The notes under the pieces were generated by a model. The model did not search any database and was not told the origin of the DNA. It saw nothing but the letters and a program-made list of their open reading frames with translations. From SP197 sp965242595 (GTDB lineage: Bacteria; Pseudomonadota; Alphaproteobacteria; SP197): a stretch of 64,000 nucleotides of DNA. A program made the translations under genes and the position numbers. The stretch is from NCBI GenBank assembly GCA_965242595.1, contig OZ251464.1, positions 434,001-498,000 on the forward strand. Direction: 5' to 3'. Positions 25,764-34,807 of the stretch are shown piece after piece (the first letter of the stretch is position 1; every line of letters begins with the position of its first letter).

Positions 25764-27815
25764 TCACATCAGGTCGCGGGGGATGGCGCGGCGCCAGCGG
25801 CGGCGGAACACCACCTGGCCGCCCTCGCGCGCCGCCAGCCGGGCTTCCAGGCGGAAACGGTCGCGCTCGCAGGCCAGCACCGTCTTCGCTTCCACCTCGG
25901 TCTGCCAGCCGCCGCGCCGCTGGCGGATGCGCCAGGCCGCTTCGCCGCGGTTGGAAAGCGGGTCGCCTTCCACGATGGATTGGCGCTCGCATCCGCTCTG
26001 GTCGATCTCCATGCCGTGGCTTTCGATGCGAAAGGCGCCGTCGTCCTTCTCCAGCACCAGCTCGCAGCGGTCGCTGGCAAGGTCGCTCACGAAGCGGCGC
26101 CGCCGGGCGAAGGGGCGCAGCCAGGCGATGGCCGGCGGCGCCGGGATGGCGGGGGCTTCGAACTCCGCCAGCGCGCCCGCCGCCTCGTCCCCGCAGAGCG
26201 GCAGCGCCAGCCTCGCATCCGCCAGTTCCAGCGCCAGCGTCGCCGGCTGCGGCGCCGGCCACAGCAGCGGCCAGCTGCCACAGGCCAGGGCCAGGCGCAG
26301 GCGCTGGCCGGCGGCCAGGCGCTGGGCGATGGCGTTCATCGTCACCTCCACCCGATAACGCCGGCCCGGCTGCAACGGCTGCGGCGCCGCGCTTCCCTGC
26401 CGGTGCGCCAGGTTGAGGCAGCCCCAGGTCACGCTCGCCGAAGCGCCCGAAGGCGCGACGCTTTGCAGCCGGGCCACCAGGGTGGCAAGCGGGCGGTCGC
26501 AGGCCAGCGTCAGCTGCAGGCGCGGCGCGCCCACGATGGCCAGCGGCGCCGCCAGCGGCGCGCCGTCGAACAGCAGGGAACGGGCATCGTCCTGGCGCTG
26601 GTCGCCCGCCAGCTCCGGCCCGATGCCGTGAGGATTCCACTCGCCCGCCGCCATGCCGACGGTCAGCGCCGTGGCCAGCTCCGCCCGCCCCGCGCCCGCC
26701 CCCGCCACCAGCCGCCCGCGCCCGCCACCGGCCTTCAGGCCCAGGGACAGCGAGGGCGCGCCTGGCCACGGCCAGGCGGGTGCGGCGATCCAGCGCCCGG
26801 GCCGGTGCTCGTGATGCGGCCTGGGCGGGGCGTCGTCTTGCAGCCACAGCCGCAGCATGGGTTCGCGCTCGATGCCGTTTTCGACCCCCTTCAGCCAGCG
26901 GTCCCACCAGCGCAGCGCCTCCTGGAGAAAGCCGATGGCCGGGCCGGGCCGGGCCAGATGGGGATAGCCGTGGCCCCAGGGGCCGATCAGGCAGCGGCGC
27001 GGCGCCTGCAAGCCCGCCATCAGCCGCAGGCCGGCGTCGGTGTAACCGTCGGCCCAGCCGCTGACATAGAAGACCGGGCAGCGGATGGCGCCGAAATCCT
27101 CGGCCACCGAGCCGTGGCACCAATAGGCGTCGCGCCGCTGGTGGCGCAGCCATTCGGCGGTGACGAATGGCAACGCTTCCAGGCGGCGGCGCCACATGCT
27201 GCGCCAGCCGTCGCCCACGATCTCCGGGTCCGGCGCCCTGGCGGCATAGGCCAGCGCCTGGCCGCCCCAGGCCAGGTTGTTGCGCAACAGGCAGCCCGAC
27301 ATGTAATGGACATCGCCGTGGAAACGGTCGTCGCTGGCGCACAGCGCGACGATGGCCTTCAGCTGCGGCGGGCGGCGGGCGGCGGTCTGCAGGGCGCTGA
27401 AGCCGCCCCATGAAATGCCGATCATGCCCACCTGGCCGCTGCACCAGGGCTGGCGGGCGATCCAGGCCAGCGCCTCCACCATGTCGTCCTGCTCGGTGGC
27501 GACATATTCGTCCATGGGCAGGCCGTCCGAGTTTCCCGCGCCGCGCGTGTCGATGCGGATGGCGGCATAGCCGTGGCCGGCGAAGAAGGGATGGATCAGC
27601 TCGTCCCTGGGCAGCGTGAAATCGCGCTGGCGATAGGGGATGTATTCCACGATGGCCGGCACCGGGCGGGCGGCGGCGTCTTCGGGCAGCCACATGCGCG
27701 CCGCCAGCCTGGTGCCGTCGGCCAGTGGCAGCCAGAGATGCTCCACCACGCGCACCGCGCGCGGGAAGGCGCGGCGCACCGCCAGGCCGTCGCCGGCCGC
27801 CACCAGATTGACCAC
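25764..27815 (-). CDS. X-Pro dipeptidyl-peptidase/CocE-type S15 hydrolase
   Basis: An alpha/beta-hydrolase of 683 residues. The nucleophile is in MIGISWGGFSALQ, with the oxyanion-like YRQRDFTLP and the acid/His region in VFYVSGWADGYTDAG and GPWGHGYPHLA. A C-terminal jelly-roll domain of about 200 residues, typical of the CocE/PepX family, follows. It cleaves dipeptides or esters; small acyl esters are as likely as proline peptides. The start is GTG at 27813-27815, placed directly after the TAG of the upstream deacylase gene, with GGAG nine bases before it. Downstream it is convergent with the solute-binding protein (gap 37 bp). Confidence 0.82.
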   Translation of the reverse strand: MVNLVAAGDGLAVRRAFPRAVRVVEHLWLPLADGTRLAARMWLPEDAAARPVPAIVEYIPYRQRDFTLPRDELIHPFFAGHGYAAIRIDTRGAGNSDGLPMDEYVATEQDDMVEALAWIARQPWCSGQVGMIGISWGGFSALQTAARRPPQLKAIVALCASDDRFHGDVHYMSGCLLRNNLAWGGQALAYAARAPDPEIVGDGWRSMWRRRLEALPFVTAEWLRHQRRDAYWCHGSVAEDFGAIRCPVFYVSGWADGYTDAGLRLMAGLQAPRRCLIGPWGHGYPHLARPGPAIGFLQEALRWWDRWLKGVENGIEREPMLRLWLQDDAPPRPHHEHRPGRWIAAPAWPWPGAPSLSLGLKAGGGRGRLVAGAGAGRAELATALTVGMAAGEWNPHGIGPELAGDQRQDDARSLLFDGAPLAAPLAIVGAPRLQLTLACDRPLATLVARLQSVAPSGASASVTWGCLNLAHRQGSAAPQPLQPGRRYRVEVTMNAIAQRLAAGQRLRLALACGSWPLLWPAPQPATLALELADARLALPLCGDEAAGALAEFEAPAIPAPPAIAWLRPFARRRRFVSDLASDRCELVLEKDDGAFRIESHGMEIDQSGCERQSIVEGDPLSNRGEAAWRIRQRRGGWQTEVEAKTVLACERDRFRLEARLAAREGGQVVFRRRWRRAIPRDLM

Positions 27816-28832
27816 CTAAAGCTCCGGCCAGGCGGTATCGACCGCCTGATGGGCCAGGCAATCGCCGGGCTCCACCCGCCCGATGGCGCGCAGGCAGCAC
27901 ACCAGCCCGCCGGCGCGGAAATGCACCGGCACGGGCGCCCGTTCGGGGTGTTCCAGGTTGTGAATCGCGCCGGCGGGATCGCCCGGCGCCACCTCGCAGC
28001 CCAGCGCGACACAGGGCACGAAGACGCCAGCGTCGGGCGCGAAGACATAAAGCGCTTCGTCCTCGCTGGTCATCGCCCGCATCGGCCCCGTCGCCTCCAC
28101 CTTTCGGCCCGGCAGCACGCCGGCCGCCGCCAGCAGATTGGCAAGGCCGCGTTCCACCGCCGCCAGGCGTTGCGGTAGAACGACGCCGGCCCCGCCGAAC
28201 TCGCCGCCGATGGCGATGCAGCCCTGGCGAACGGCCGCGCCGGTGGCGGTGGCCGCCGCGCCATCGTCCGCCCACAGGTGGCCGAACGGCCCGCCGAAGG
28301 CACGCATCAGCGCCAGGGCGCGGCGGTCGCGTTCGGCATCGCCGGTCAGCGTGGCCGCCACGAAGGGCAGATAATCCAGCGAGCTGCCGCCGGAATGGAG
28401 GTCCATCGCGATGTCGGCCATCGCCATCAGCTCGTGCTCGATATAATGGGCCAGGGCGTGGCTGGGGCCGCGGGCGGGATCGGCCGGAAAGATGCGGTTC
28501 AGATTGGCCCCGTCCAGCGGCGATGTTCTGGTGCCGGCCCGGCAGGCGGGCAGATTGGCCGAAGGCAGCACGACGATGCGCCCGGCCACCTCGTCCGGCG
28601 CCAGCGCGCGCACCAGCTTGCCCAGCGCGATCTGGCCCTCATATTCGTCGCCATGGTTGCCGGCCATCAGCAGCACGGTGGGGCCGCTGCCATTGGCGAT
28701 CACGGCGATGGGCACCGGCACCACGCCATAGGCCGAGCGCGTGACCGAATGGGGCAGGTGAAGCCGCCCCCACCGCTTGCCGCTGCCTTCGAAATCGATC
28801 CCGGTATAAACTGCGGTGGAGACGACGGACAC
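27816..28832 (-). CDS. AstE/AspA-type zinc deacylase (succinylglutamate desuccinylase family)
   Basis: A zinc carboxypeptidase-like hydrolase of 338 residues. The metal site is GNHGDEYEGQ (His-x2-Glu) with the third ligand His in MDLHSGGSS, and catalytic Glu in IGGEFGGAGV. The family removes acyl groups from N-acyl amino acids, such as ectoine or succinylarginine derivatives. The start is inferred as GTG at 28830-28832 because family members begin near TDIDFxxxGKxWG and this frame reads YTGIDFEGSGKRWG. That start leaves one base between it and the divergent start of the YejA-type binding protein. It is coupled to the S15 hydrolase downstream (stop and start adjacent). The exact start is uncertain. 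Confidence 0.78.
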   Translation of the reverse strand: MSVVSTAVYTGIDFEGSGKRWGRLHLPHSVTRSAYGVVPVPIAVIANGSGPTVLLMAGNHGDEYEGQIALGKLVRALAPDEVAGRIVVLPSANLPACRAGTRTSPLDGANLNRIFPADPARGPSHALAHYIEHELMAMADIAMDLHSGGSSLDYLPFVAATLTGDAERDRRALALMRAFGGPFGHLWADDGAAATATGAAVRQGCIAIGGEFGGAGVVLPQRLAAVERGLANLLAAAGVLPGRKVEATGPMRAMTSEDEALYVFAPDAGVFVPCVALGCEVAPGDPAGAIHNLEHPERAPVPVHFRAGGLVCCLRAIGRVEPGDCLAHQAVDTAWPEL

Positions 28833-28833
28833 G

Positions 28834-30684
28834 ATGCTTCCCGACCAGCCCACGACAGCGCATACACCGCCCGCCCGGGCGCCGCAACGCCGCCCCTGCC
28901 GCCTGCTGCCGGCCCTGTTGCTGGCGCTGCTGGCGGTGGCGGGCGCGGCGCGGGCAGAGCCTGCCTTCTCGCTCGCCATGCACGGCCAGGCGGCCTGGCC
29001 CGCAGGCATCCAGGCGCCGCTGCCCTGGACCGATCCCGCCGCCCCCCCGTTCGGCGCGCGCGGCGGCAGGCTGCGGCTGGCCCAGACCGGCACCTTCGAC
29101 AGCATGAATCCCTTCATCGTCTTCGGCTCGCCCGCCGCCGGGCTGGATCTGGTCTATCAGCGGCTGATGTATCGCTCGCCCGACGAGCCTTTCACCCTCT
29201 ATCCCCAGATCGCGCGCGCCATCGAGCTGGCCCCCGATCGCAGCGCCATCGTCTTCCATCTCGATCCCGCCGCCCGTTTCCAGGATGGCAGCCAGATCGG
29301 GGCGGACGACGTGCTGTTCACCTTCCGCGCCCTGCTGGAAGACGGCAAACCCCACACCCGCACCTATTATGCCGGCGTGCGCGAGGCCCGGGCCGTGGAC
29401 GCGCTGACGGTGCGTTTCGACCTGGCCCCGGGCAATTGGGAGCTGCCGCTGCTTCTGGCGCTGATGCCGGTGTTGCAGGCCGATTATTTCCGCGCCGTTC
29501 CCTTTGCGCGCACCAGCCTGGAGCCGCCGCTGGGCAGCGGCCCTTACCGCGTGGCCGAAATCGCGCCCGGCCAGCGCGTGCTCTACCGCCGCGATCCCCA
29601 TTATTGGGGCGCCCATCTGCCGCAAAGCCAGGGGCGCTTCAACTTCGAAGAGGTGGAATATATCTGGTATCGCGATGCCAATGTCGCCCATCTGGCCTTC
29701 CTGGCCGGCGACATCGATCTCGCCTTCGAACACGACGCCCTGCGCTGGGCCACCGGCTATGAAAGCCCGGCGGTGGCGGCGGGCGATATCGTGCTGGAAG
29801 AGGTGGCCCATGGCCGCCCGTCGGGCCTGTTCGCCGTGGCCTGGAATCAGCGCCGGCGCCCGTTCGACGACCGCCGCGTGCGCGAGGCGCTGGGGCTGGC
29901 GTTCGATTTCGCCTGGACCAATCGCAACCTGCTCCACGGCGCCTATCGCCGCACCATCAGCCTGTTCGGCAATTCGCCCCTGGCGGCGCAAGGTCCGGCC
30001 AGCGGCGGCGAGCTGGCGCTGCTGGAGCCCTGGCGCCAGCGGCTGGAACCGGCGCTGTTCGATGCCCCCTTCGCCTGGCCGCAAACCGCAGACGAAGGCA
30101 GCCTGCGCCAGGCGCTGCGCCGCGCGCACAAGCTGTTGCGCCAGGCGGGCTTCGCGCTGGCCGATGGCGTGCTGACCGATGGCAACGGAGCGCCGCTTTC
30201 CTTCGAACTGCTGCTGGCCGATCCGGCCCATGAACGCACCATGCTGCCCTGGCTGGCCCATCTGGAACGCCTGGGTGTGAAGGCAAAGCTGCGCACGGTG
30301 GACGCGGCCCAATACCGGGCGCGCATCGCCGCCTTCGATTTCGACGCCATCCTGTGGCGCTGGGGGGTGTCGCTTTCGCCCGGCAACGAGCAGTGGATCT
30401 ACTGGGGCAGCGCGGCCGCCGCCAGCGAGGGCAGCCGCAACTATGCCGGCATCGAAGATCCGGTGCTGGATGCCCTGATCGCCGCCCTGGCCGACGCCAG
30501 AGACACAGACGCGCTGATCGCCGCCGCCCGCGCCCTGGATCGGGTGCTGATGTGGGGCCGCCATGTGCTGCCGCTCTGGCACCGCAACCGCGACAATGTG
30601 GCCCATTGGAAGGCGATCACCCACCACCCCCGCCACCCCCTTTATGGCGTGGACCTGACGGCGTGGTGGCAGGAGGGGGAATGA
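28834..30684 (+). CDS. YejA-like oligopeptide-binding protein (family 5)
   Basis: A periplasmic binding protein of 616 residues, larger than DppA and like YejA. A signal peptide is present after a long 23-residue leader (CRLLPALLLALLAVAGAARAEPA). Family strands are ARFQDGSQIGADDVLFTFRALLEDGKPHTRTYYAGV and GAYRRTISLFGNSPLAAQG, ending YGVDLTAWWQEGE. The start ATG at 28834-28836 is preferred to an in-frame GTG at 28816 since it gives a shorter leader. TATAAA at 28805-28810 may be the -10 element, lying inside the divergent deacylase frame. No YejB/E/F permeases are next to it. Ligand unknown. Confidence 0.82.
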   Translation: MLPDQPTTAHTPPARAPQRRPCRLLPALLLALLAVAGAARAEPAFSLAMHGQAAWPAGIQAPLPWTDPAAPPFGARGGRLRLAQTGTFDSMNPFIVFGSPAAGLDLVYQRLMYRSPDEPFTLYPQIARAIELAPDRSAIVFHLDPAARFQDGSQIGADDVLFTFRALLEDGKPHTRTYYAGVREARAVDALTVRFDLAPGNWELPLLLALMPVLQADYFRAVPFARTSLEPPLGSGPYRVAEIAPGQRVLYRRDPHYWGAHLPQSQGRFNFEEVEYIWYRDANVAHLAFLAGDIDLAFEHDALRWATGYESPAVAAGDIVLEEVAHGRPSGLFAVAWNQRRRPFDDRRVREALGLAFDFAWTNRNLLHGAYRRTISLFGNSPLAAQGPASGGELALLEPWRQRLEPALFDAPFAWPQTADEGSLRQALRRAHKLLRQAGFALADGVLTDGNGAPLSFELLLADPAHERTMLPWLAHLERLGVKAKLRTVDAAQYRARIAAFDFDAILWRWGVSLSPGNEQWIYWGSAAAASEGSRNYAGIEDPVLDALIAALADARDTDALIAAARALDRVLMWGRHVLPLWHRNRDNVAHWKAITHHPRHPLYGVDLTAWWQEGE

Positions 30685-30709
30685 GGCGGCGGCCCCTGAG
30701 AATCGCGCC

Positions 30710-31858
30710 ATGAAACAACGCCACTTGCCCGAACGGGAACGGGTCAATTTGGGAAGCTATTATACCCCCGCGGAATGCGTCCGGATCGTGGAAGAGCTGC
30801 TGGCGCCCCATCTCGGTGAAGACACCGTCCTCCTCGACAATGCCTGCGGCTATGGGTCGTTTCTGGGCAATGCCTGCGCAAAAACGGTCATCGGCGTAGA
30901 TATAGACGCATATGCCGTATCCAGAGCGAAAAGCCTGCATCCCAGGGCCACGATTCTTCACCGCAACGCCTTGGCCGATGTCGGCCGCGAGCCGCTGGGC
31001 ATATCGCAATCCTGCCGCCTGGCCATCGTCGGCAATCCCCCCTACAACGACCGCACATCGCACATCCGCAACAGGATCAAGCAAGCACCGGGCGAGGTCG
31101 ATGGCCACCTGCGCAGGCGAGATCTCGGCCTGTCGTTTCTGCTCTCTTATGCCAGGCTGTGCGCGGATGTCGTCTGCGTCCTCCACCCCCTTTCCTATCT
31201 GATAAAGAGGGCCAATTTCGCCACGCTGCGGGAATTCGCCCGCTGCTATCGCCTTCAGGAAGGCATCCTGATCGACAGCGGGCTGTTCCATGACAACTCC
31301 ACCGCCACCCAGTTTCCCATCGTCATCGCGCTCTATGCCCGCTCTTCCCAGGGCATGTCCTATGAAACGGTGACACGCTTTCCGTTCAGAACCACGGCCG
31401 GCCGGACGTTGAGATTGTCCGATTACGACTTCATCCCGCGCTACGTGAACAAATATCCCAGAAAACATGCCATCGTCACAAGGGATTCCCTGTTCTTCTT
31501 TCCCATGAGGGACATCAACGCCCTGAAGCGGAACCGAACCTTCATCCAGTACTACCGCCCCAATCTGATCGTCATCGACAAGAGGAAATTGGATTACTAC
31601 ATCTATATCGATGTGTTCAAACGCCATCTGACGCGCCTGCCCTACTACTATGGAAACTGCGACGTCTTCATCGACCGCAAGCTCTTCACGGAATACAGGA
31701 GCGCCTTTGTCGCGGATGCCGTCCGGCACCACCCCTTCCTGGAAAGGCACGTCGAGGCCGCCCCGGATACGTCGCTTGAAGTCGCAGGCTATTTCGATGC
31801 CCTGCTTTCGGAGAGACGTTATGATGAGGCGATGAGCGGCCCCGACGCTTGCCCGTAG
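30710..31858 (+). CDS. Adenine-specific DNA methyltransferase (NPPY type)
   Basis: A 382-residue N6-adenine methyltransferase of the gamma-type motif order. It has a GSYYTPAECV opening (about residue 15), SAM-binding DNACGYGSFLGN near residue 45, then the catalytic NPPYNDR near residue 112. Members carrying a YYTP opening are usually halves of restriction or defence systems. No restriction gene is attached. It sits immediately after the YejA-type gene and converges on the methyltransferase-HNH gene: stop TAG at 31856-31858 is followed at once by that gene's stop. Codon choice is less GC-biased than the neighbours, suggesting acquisition from outside. Target site unknown. Confidence 0.82.
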   Translation: MKQRHLPERERVNLGSYYTPAECVRIVEELLAPHLGEDTVLLDNACGYGSFLGNACAKTVIGVDIDAYAVSRAKSLHPRATILHRNALADVGREPLGISQSCRLAIVGNPPYNDRTSHIRNRIKQAPGEVDGHLRRRDLGLSFLLSYARLCADVVCVLHPLSYLIKRANFATLREFARCYRLQEGILIDSGLFHDNSTATQFPIVIALYARSSQGMSYETVTRFPFRTTAGRTLRLSDYDFIPRYVNKYPRKHAIVTRDSLFFFPMRDINALKRNRTFIQYYRPNLIVIDKRKLDYYIYIDVFKRHLTRLPYYYGNCDVFIDRKLFTEYRSAFVADAVRHHPFLERHVEAAPDTSLEVAGYFDALLSERRYDEAMSGPDACP

Positions 31859-33385
31859 CTATCTGCCCCTATGGCGTCGTCTCATCCTCTCCAGTTCGTC
31901 TGTCTGTTTTCCATAGGCCTCTTCTTTTTCCCTTAGCATCATCTGGGAAAACACTTCCATATCTTTGTCGCCTTTGCGCCGGTTACAATTTGGGCAAAGA
32001 AGTTGCAGATTGTCGATATGGTCTTTGCCGCCCTTGGACCGTGGCACGATATGGTCGATCTCGAATGTCTTGAACCTGAAAACCTCAAAACAACCGTTGC
32101 AGCGCTCTTCCTGCTTGCCGAACAGAAACTGTTTCGTGGTTGGGTGATTGTAGGGAAGCTGCTTTATGTCACCAAACAATTCATCTTCGGTTCGATCACC
32201 TGGAGACCTTGTTGGTGGGTTGCTCGTAATCTCTCCGTTAAAGAATATGCGAAGTTCTTTTCGCATTCGCAATTCAATCAACTCGCCGGCCTTGGGGGAA
32301 ATGTCACACCCTATCCATTTTCTGCCCAAGTCCTGGGCTGCAATGCATGTTGTTGTGCAACCGCAAAACGGGTCGAATACTATATCGCCAGAGTTAGAAG
32401 AAGCCTCGATAATTCGATAAAGTAATTCCAATGGCTTTTGGGTTGGGTACCCTACTCTTTCCTTGGAAGTCCTTTGAACAGGTTTTACTTTTTCATCGGC
32501 CCATATATCCTGTATTCGTGGAGGAGTCGATTCATGGAGGTACTTTTTCCACGAAGGTTTGCCGTTTTTGCTAAACTGTATGTAACCAGCTTGCGCCAAG
32601 ATTTCTAATCTTTCCCTAACTTTACCAGTCAGCTTCTTGCCTGTCTCCCGTTCGTATCTTGTCGTTAAAAGTCTAGGAACTGCCCAATGCCCAGTGGGCG
32701 CAACACCTCTCCAAGGTTGTCCGCTATCGCCGGCAGTTTCTCCTTTGGCAGTTAAGGGACGTCGCTGAAACCTGCCTTTTGCGTCCTGCTGATTAAACCA
32801 GACATCATTTATTTTTTCATCTGGATCGGTGTAAACAGGATGAAAGGTAAAAGTTTCACCTTTTATGAAATAGAGTAGGCGATCAGATGATCTCCCCCAT
32901 TGGCCAGCATCACTTTTCGCCCCTAAAACCCTCTTCCAAACAATCTCATTGCGAAAATTCTTTACTCCAAACACTGCGTCCATCGTCAGCTTCAGATAAT
33001 GCCCCGCCGTCGGATCGCAATGAAGATAGATGGATCCTGTTGGTTTCAATAACCGCCTCATTTCAAGGATTCTCATGGCCATATAGATCAAATATGACTT
33101 CATGGAATCGCCATGAACTTCACCAACAGACTTTATAAGTGAATACAAGGCAGGATGCTTATCGGCCAGGTAGCCATGCCACACCAAGTCCACATCTTGC
33201 AGCGTCCAAGTATCTTTGAACTCAGCCCCGGCAGCCTCACTCCCTATCGGCGCAGCGTAGTTGTGCTTGGAGTTGAAGGGCGGGTCGAGATAGATCAAGT
33301 CGATATGACCCGAATTCATTTCCTGCATGACTTTCAGGTTGTCACCGATAAACACGGTGCTGTCTTTCCAGTTTTGCTTTGCCAT
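31859..33385 (-). CDS. DNA methyltransferase fused to C-terminal HNH nuclease domain
   Basis: A 508-residue fusion. The N-terminal methyltransferase has DPPF at residues 34-37 (catalytic DPPY/F), SIYLHCDPTAGHYLK and the SAM loop GDIVFDPFCGCTTT, the beta-class motif order. A C-terminal HNH zinc-type nuclease domain follows, with CNGC (429-432), DH (444-445), the Asn of DNLQLL, and CPNC (464-467). A single chain carrying both activities would be a self-contained restriction-modification enzyme. The gene is visibly AT-richer than its surroundings (38% GC over 32821-32880). It abuts the NPPY methyltransferase tail to tail. The fusion is seen directly; which activity dominates is not known. Confidence 0.85.
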   Translation of the reverse strand: MAKQNWKDSTVFIGDNLKVMQEMNSGHIDLIYLDPPFNSKHNYAAPIGSEAAGAEFKDTWTLQDVDLVWHGYLADKHPALYSLIKSVGEVHGDSMKSYLIYMAMRILEMRRLLKPTGSIYLHCDPTAGHYLKLTMDAVFGVKNFRNEIVWKRVLGAKSDAGQWGRSSDRLLYFIKGETFTFHPVYTDPDEKINDVWFNQQDAKGRFQRRPLTAKGETAGDSGQPWRGVAPTGHWAVPRLLTTRYERETGKKLTGKVRERLEILAQAGYIQFSKNGKPSWKKYLHESTPPRIQDIWADEKVKPVQRTSKERVGYPTQKPLELLYRIIEASSNSGDIVFDPFCGCTTTCIAAQDLGRKWIGCDISPKAGELIELRMRKELRIFFNGEITSNPPTRSPGDRTEDELFGDIKQLPYNHPTTKQFLFGKQEERCNGCFEVFRFKTFEIDHIVPRSKGGKDHIDNLQLLCPNCNRRKGDKDMEVFSQMMLREKEEAYGKQTDELERMRRRHRGR

Positions 33386-33786
33386 GTCGATCGCTACCTT
33401 CTGCCCGCCTATACTGGCTACAGGCTCGCTATATTACAGGTGCCGCCGCCTGCCCGATGCTGCCACGCCTGGCCGCGCCTGTCACCAGCGCTGCCCGCCC
33501 GCCGCCATCGCCACCTCCCATCGCCGGCTCCCATCCTTCGCCCCGTATAAATTCGGCTTCCTGTGCGGAGGCCTCTGCTCGCGCAGGGCTTGCAACCTCC
33601 ATCCGCGTGCTGACGAATGATGGGGGACACGCGGCGAGGCCAGGATGGGTTTGCTTCACTCGGGCGCCGAACCCGAGAAGGAGCGCGCGAGCCCCCCATA
33701 TCCTGTGTTCCAGCGTCGGCCACCATACAACCCCTCGCGCGCCCTGTCGAATCGCTCCCTCGCCCGGCCTGGGCTAGGATGGCGCC
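33386..33786. other. Intergenic stretch between methyltransferase and quinone reductase
   Basis: About 400 bases hold no convincing gene. They contain the upstream regions of the divergent methyltransferase-HNH gene and of the quinone reductase. TATA-like words occur (TATATTA near 33431 and TATAAA near 33546) along with a 6-bp inverted repeat, CTCGGG/CCCGAG (33659-33664 and 33672-33677, spacer 7). Short frames here lack family features. Base composition is back to the GC-rich norm after about 33450, so the AT-rich insertion ends here. Confidence 0.6.
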
Positions 33787-34776
33787 ATGCGTGCCATCGT
33801 CGTCGCATCGCCGGGCGGGCCGGAGCAGCTGCGCCTTGCCAACCTGCCCCAGCCCGCGCCGGGGCCGGGCCAGCTGCTGGTGCGGGTCGCCTATGCCAGC
33901 TGCAATTGGGGCGATGTTCAGAAACGCCAGGGCGTCTATCCCACGCCGGTGGCCTGGCCGGCCGTGCTGGGGGGCGAGGTCTCCGGCTGGGTCGAGGCCC
34001 TGGGCGAAGGCGTGGCGGGGCCGGCGCCGGGCACGCGGGTGGCCGCCATGACCGGCCCATCCGATACCGGCGGCTATGCCGATTATGCCGTCGTGCCGGC
34101 CGAGCTGGCCGTGGCCCTGCCTGCCGCCATCGCGCTGGCCGCCGGGGCCGCCTTCCCCACCGTCTCGCTCACCGCCTGGCACCTGCTGCACACCGCCCAC
34201 CGGCTGCGGGCGGGCGAGGCGCTGCTGATCCACGCCATCGGCGGGGCCGTCGGCCTGATGGCAACCCAGATGGCGGTGAAGATCGGCGCCCGCGTGCTGG
34301 GCACGGTGGGCCGCCCCGGCAAGGGCGCAAAGGCGCTGGCCCTGGGCGCCCACCGCGTCATATGCCGCGCCGAGGAGGATTTCGTCGCCGCCGCCCTGGA
34401 AGAGACCGGCGGGGCGGGCGTCGATCTGGTGATCGATTCGCTGGGCGGCGACATCCTGCCGAAAAGCTTCGCCGCCCTGCGCCATTTCGGCCGGCTGATC
34501 AATATCGGCGAGGCCGCCGGCTATCCCGATTTTCCGGTGCGCGAAACCCTCTACCGCCGCTCCACCTCCTTCGCCGGCTTCGAGCTGCTCCACGCCCGGA
34601 ACCTGCCCCAGGCCTGGCGCCAGGGAATGGAACAGGTGGTGGATTGGATTGCGACCGGCCAGCTCCAGATACCCATCGCCGCCGTCATGCCCCTGGAACA
34701 AGCGGCCCAGGGCCACCGGGCGCTGGAGGGCCGCGCCCTGCAAGGCAAGCTGCTGTTCCAGGTTGCCCGGGAGTGA
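33787..34776 (+). CDS. Quinone oxidoreductase-like MDR-family reductase
   Basis: A 329-residue NADPH-dependent reductase of the medium-chain family without zinc ligands. The N-terminal GroES-like domain has GxxNxxDVQKRQG-type CNWGDVQKRQGVYP. The Rossmann half has LLIHAIGGAVGLMATQMAVKIGARVLGT and the NADPH-binding GRPGKGAKALALGAHRV, followed by GVDLVIDSLGGDI. Without a structural or catalytic cysteine set it fits quinone or enone reduction. The start ATG 33787 has AGGA six bases upstream. It is followed by the MATE gene after 31 bases in the same direction. A detoxification role is plausible; substrate unknown. Confidence 0.87.
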   Translation: MRAIVVASPGGPEQLRLANLPQPAPGPGQLLVRVAYASCNWGDVQKRQGVYPTPVAWPAVLGGEVSGWVEALGEGVAGPAPGTRVAAMTGPSDTGGYADYAVVPAELAVALPAAIALAAGAAFPTVSLTAWHLLHTAHRLRAGEALLIHAIGGAVGLMATQMAVKIGARVLGTVGRPGKGAKALALGAHRVICRAEEDFVAAALEETGGAGVDLVIDSLGGDILPKSFAALRHFGRLINIGEAAGYPDFPVRETLYRRSTSFAGFELLHARNLPQAWRQGMEQVVDWIATGQLQIPIAAVMPLEQAAQGHRALEGRALQGKLLFQVARE

Positions 34777-34807
34777 GCGCGCCCCGCCCACCGGCCCCGC
34801 GCCCGCC

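Noticed and set aside
33776..33787. Leaderless promoter (TAGGAT five bases before the quinone reductase ATG)
   Set aside because: The same bases make AGGA, a normal ribosome site six bases upstream, and no -35 lies at the right distance.
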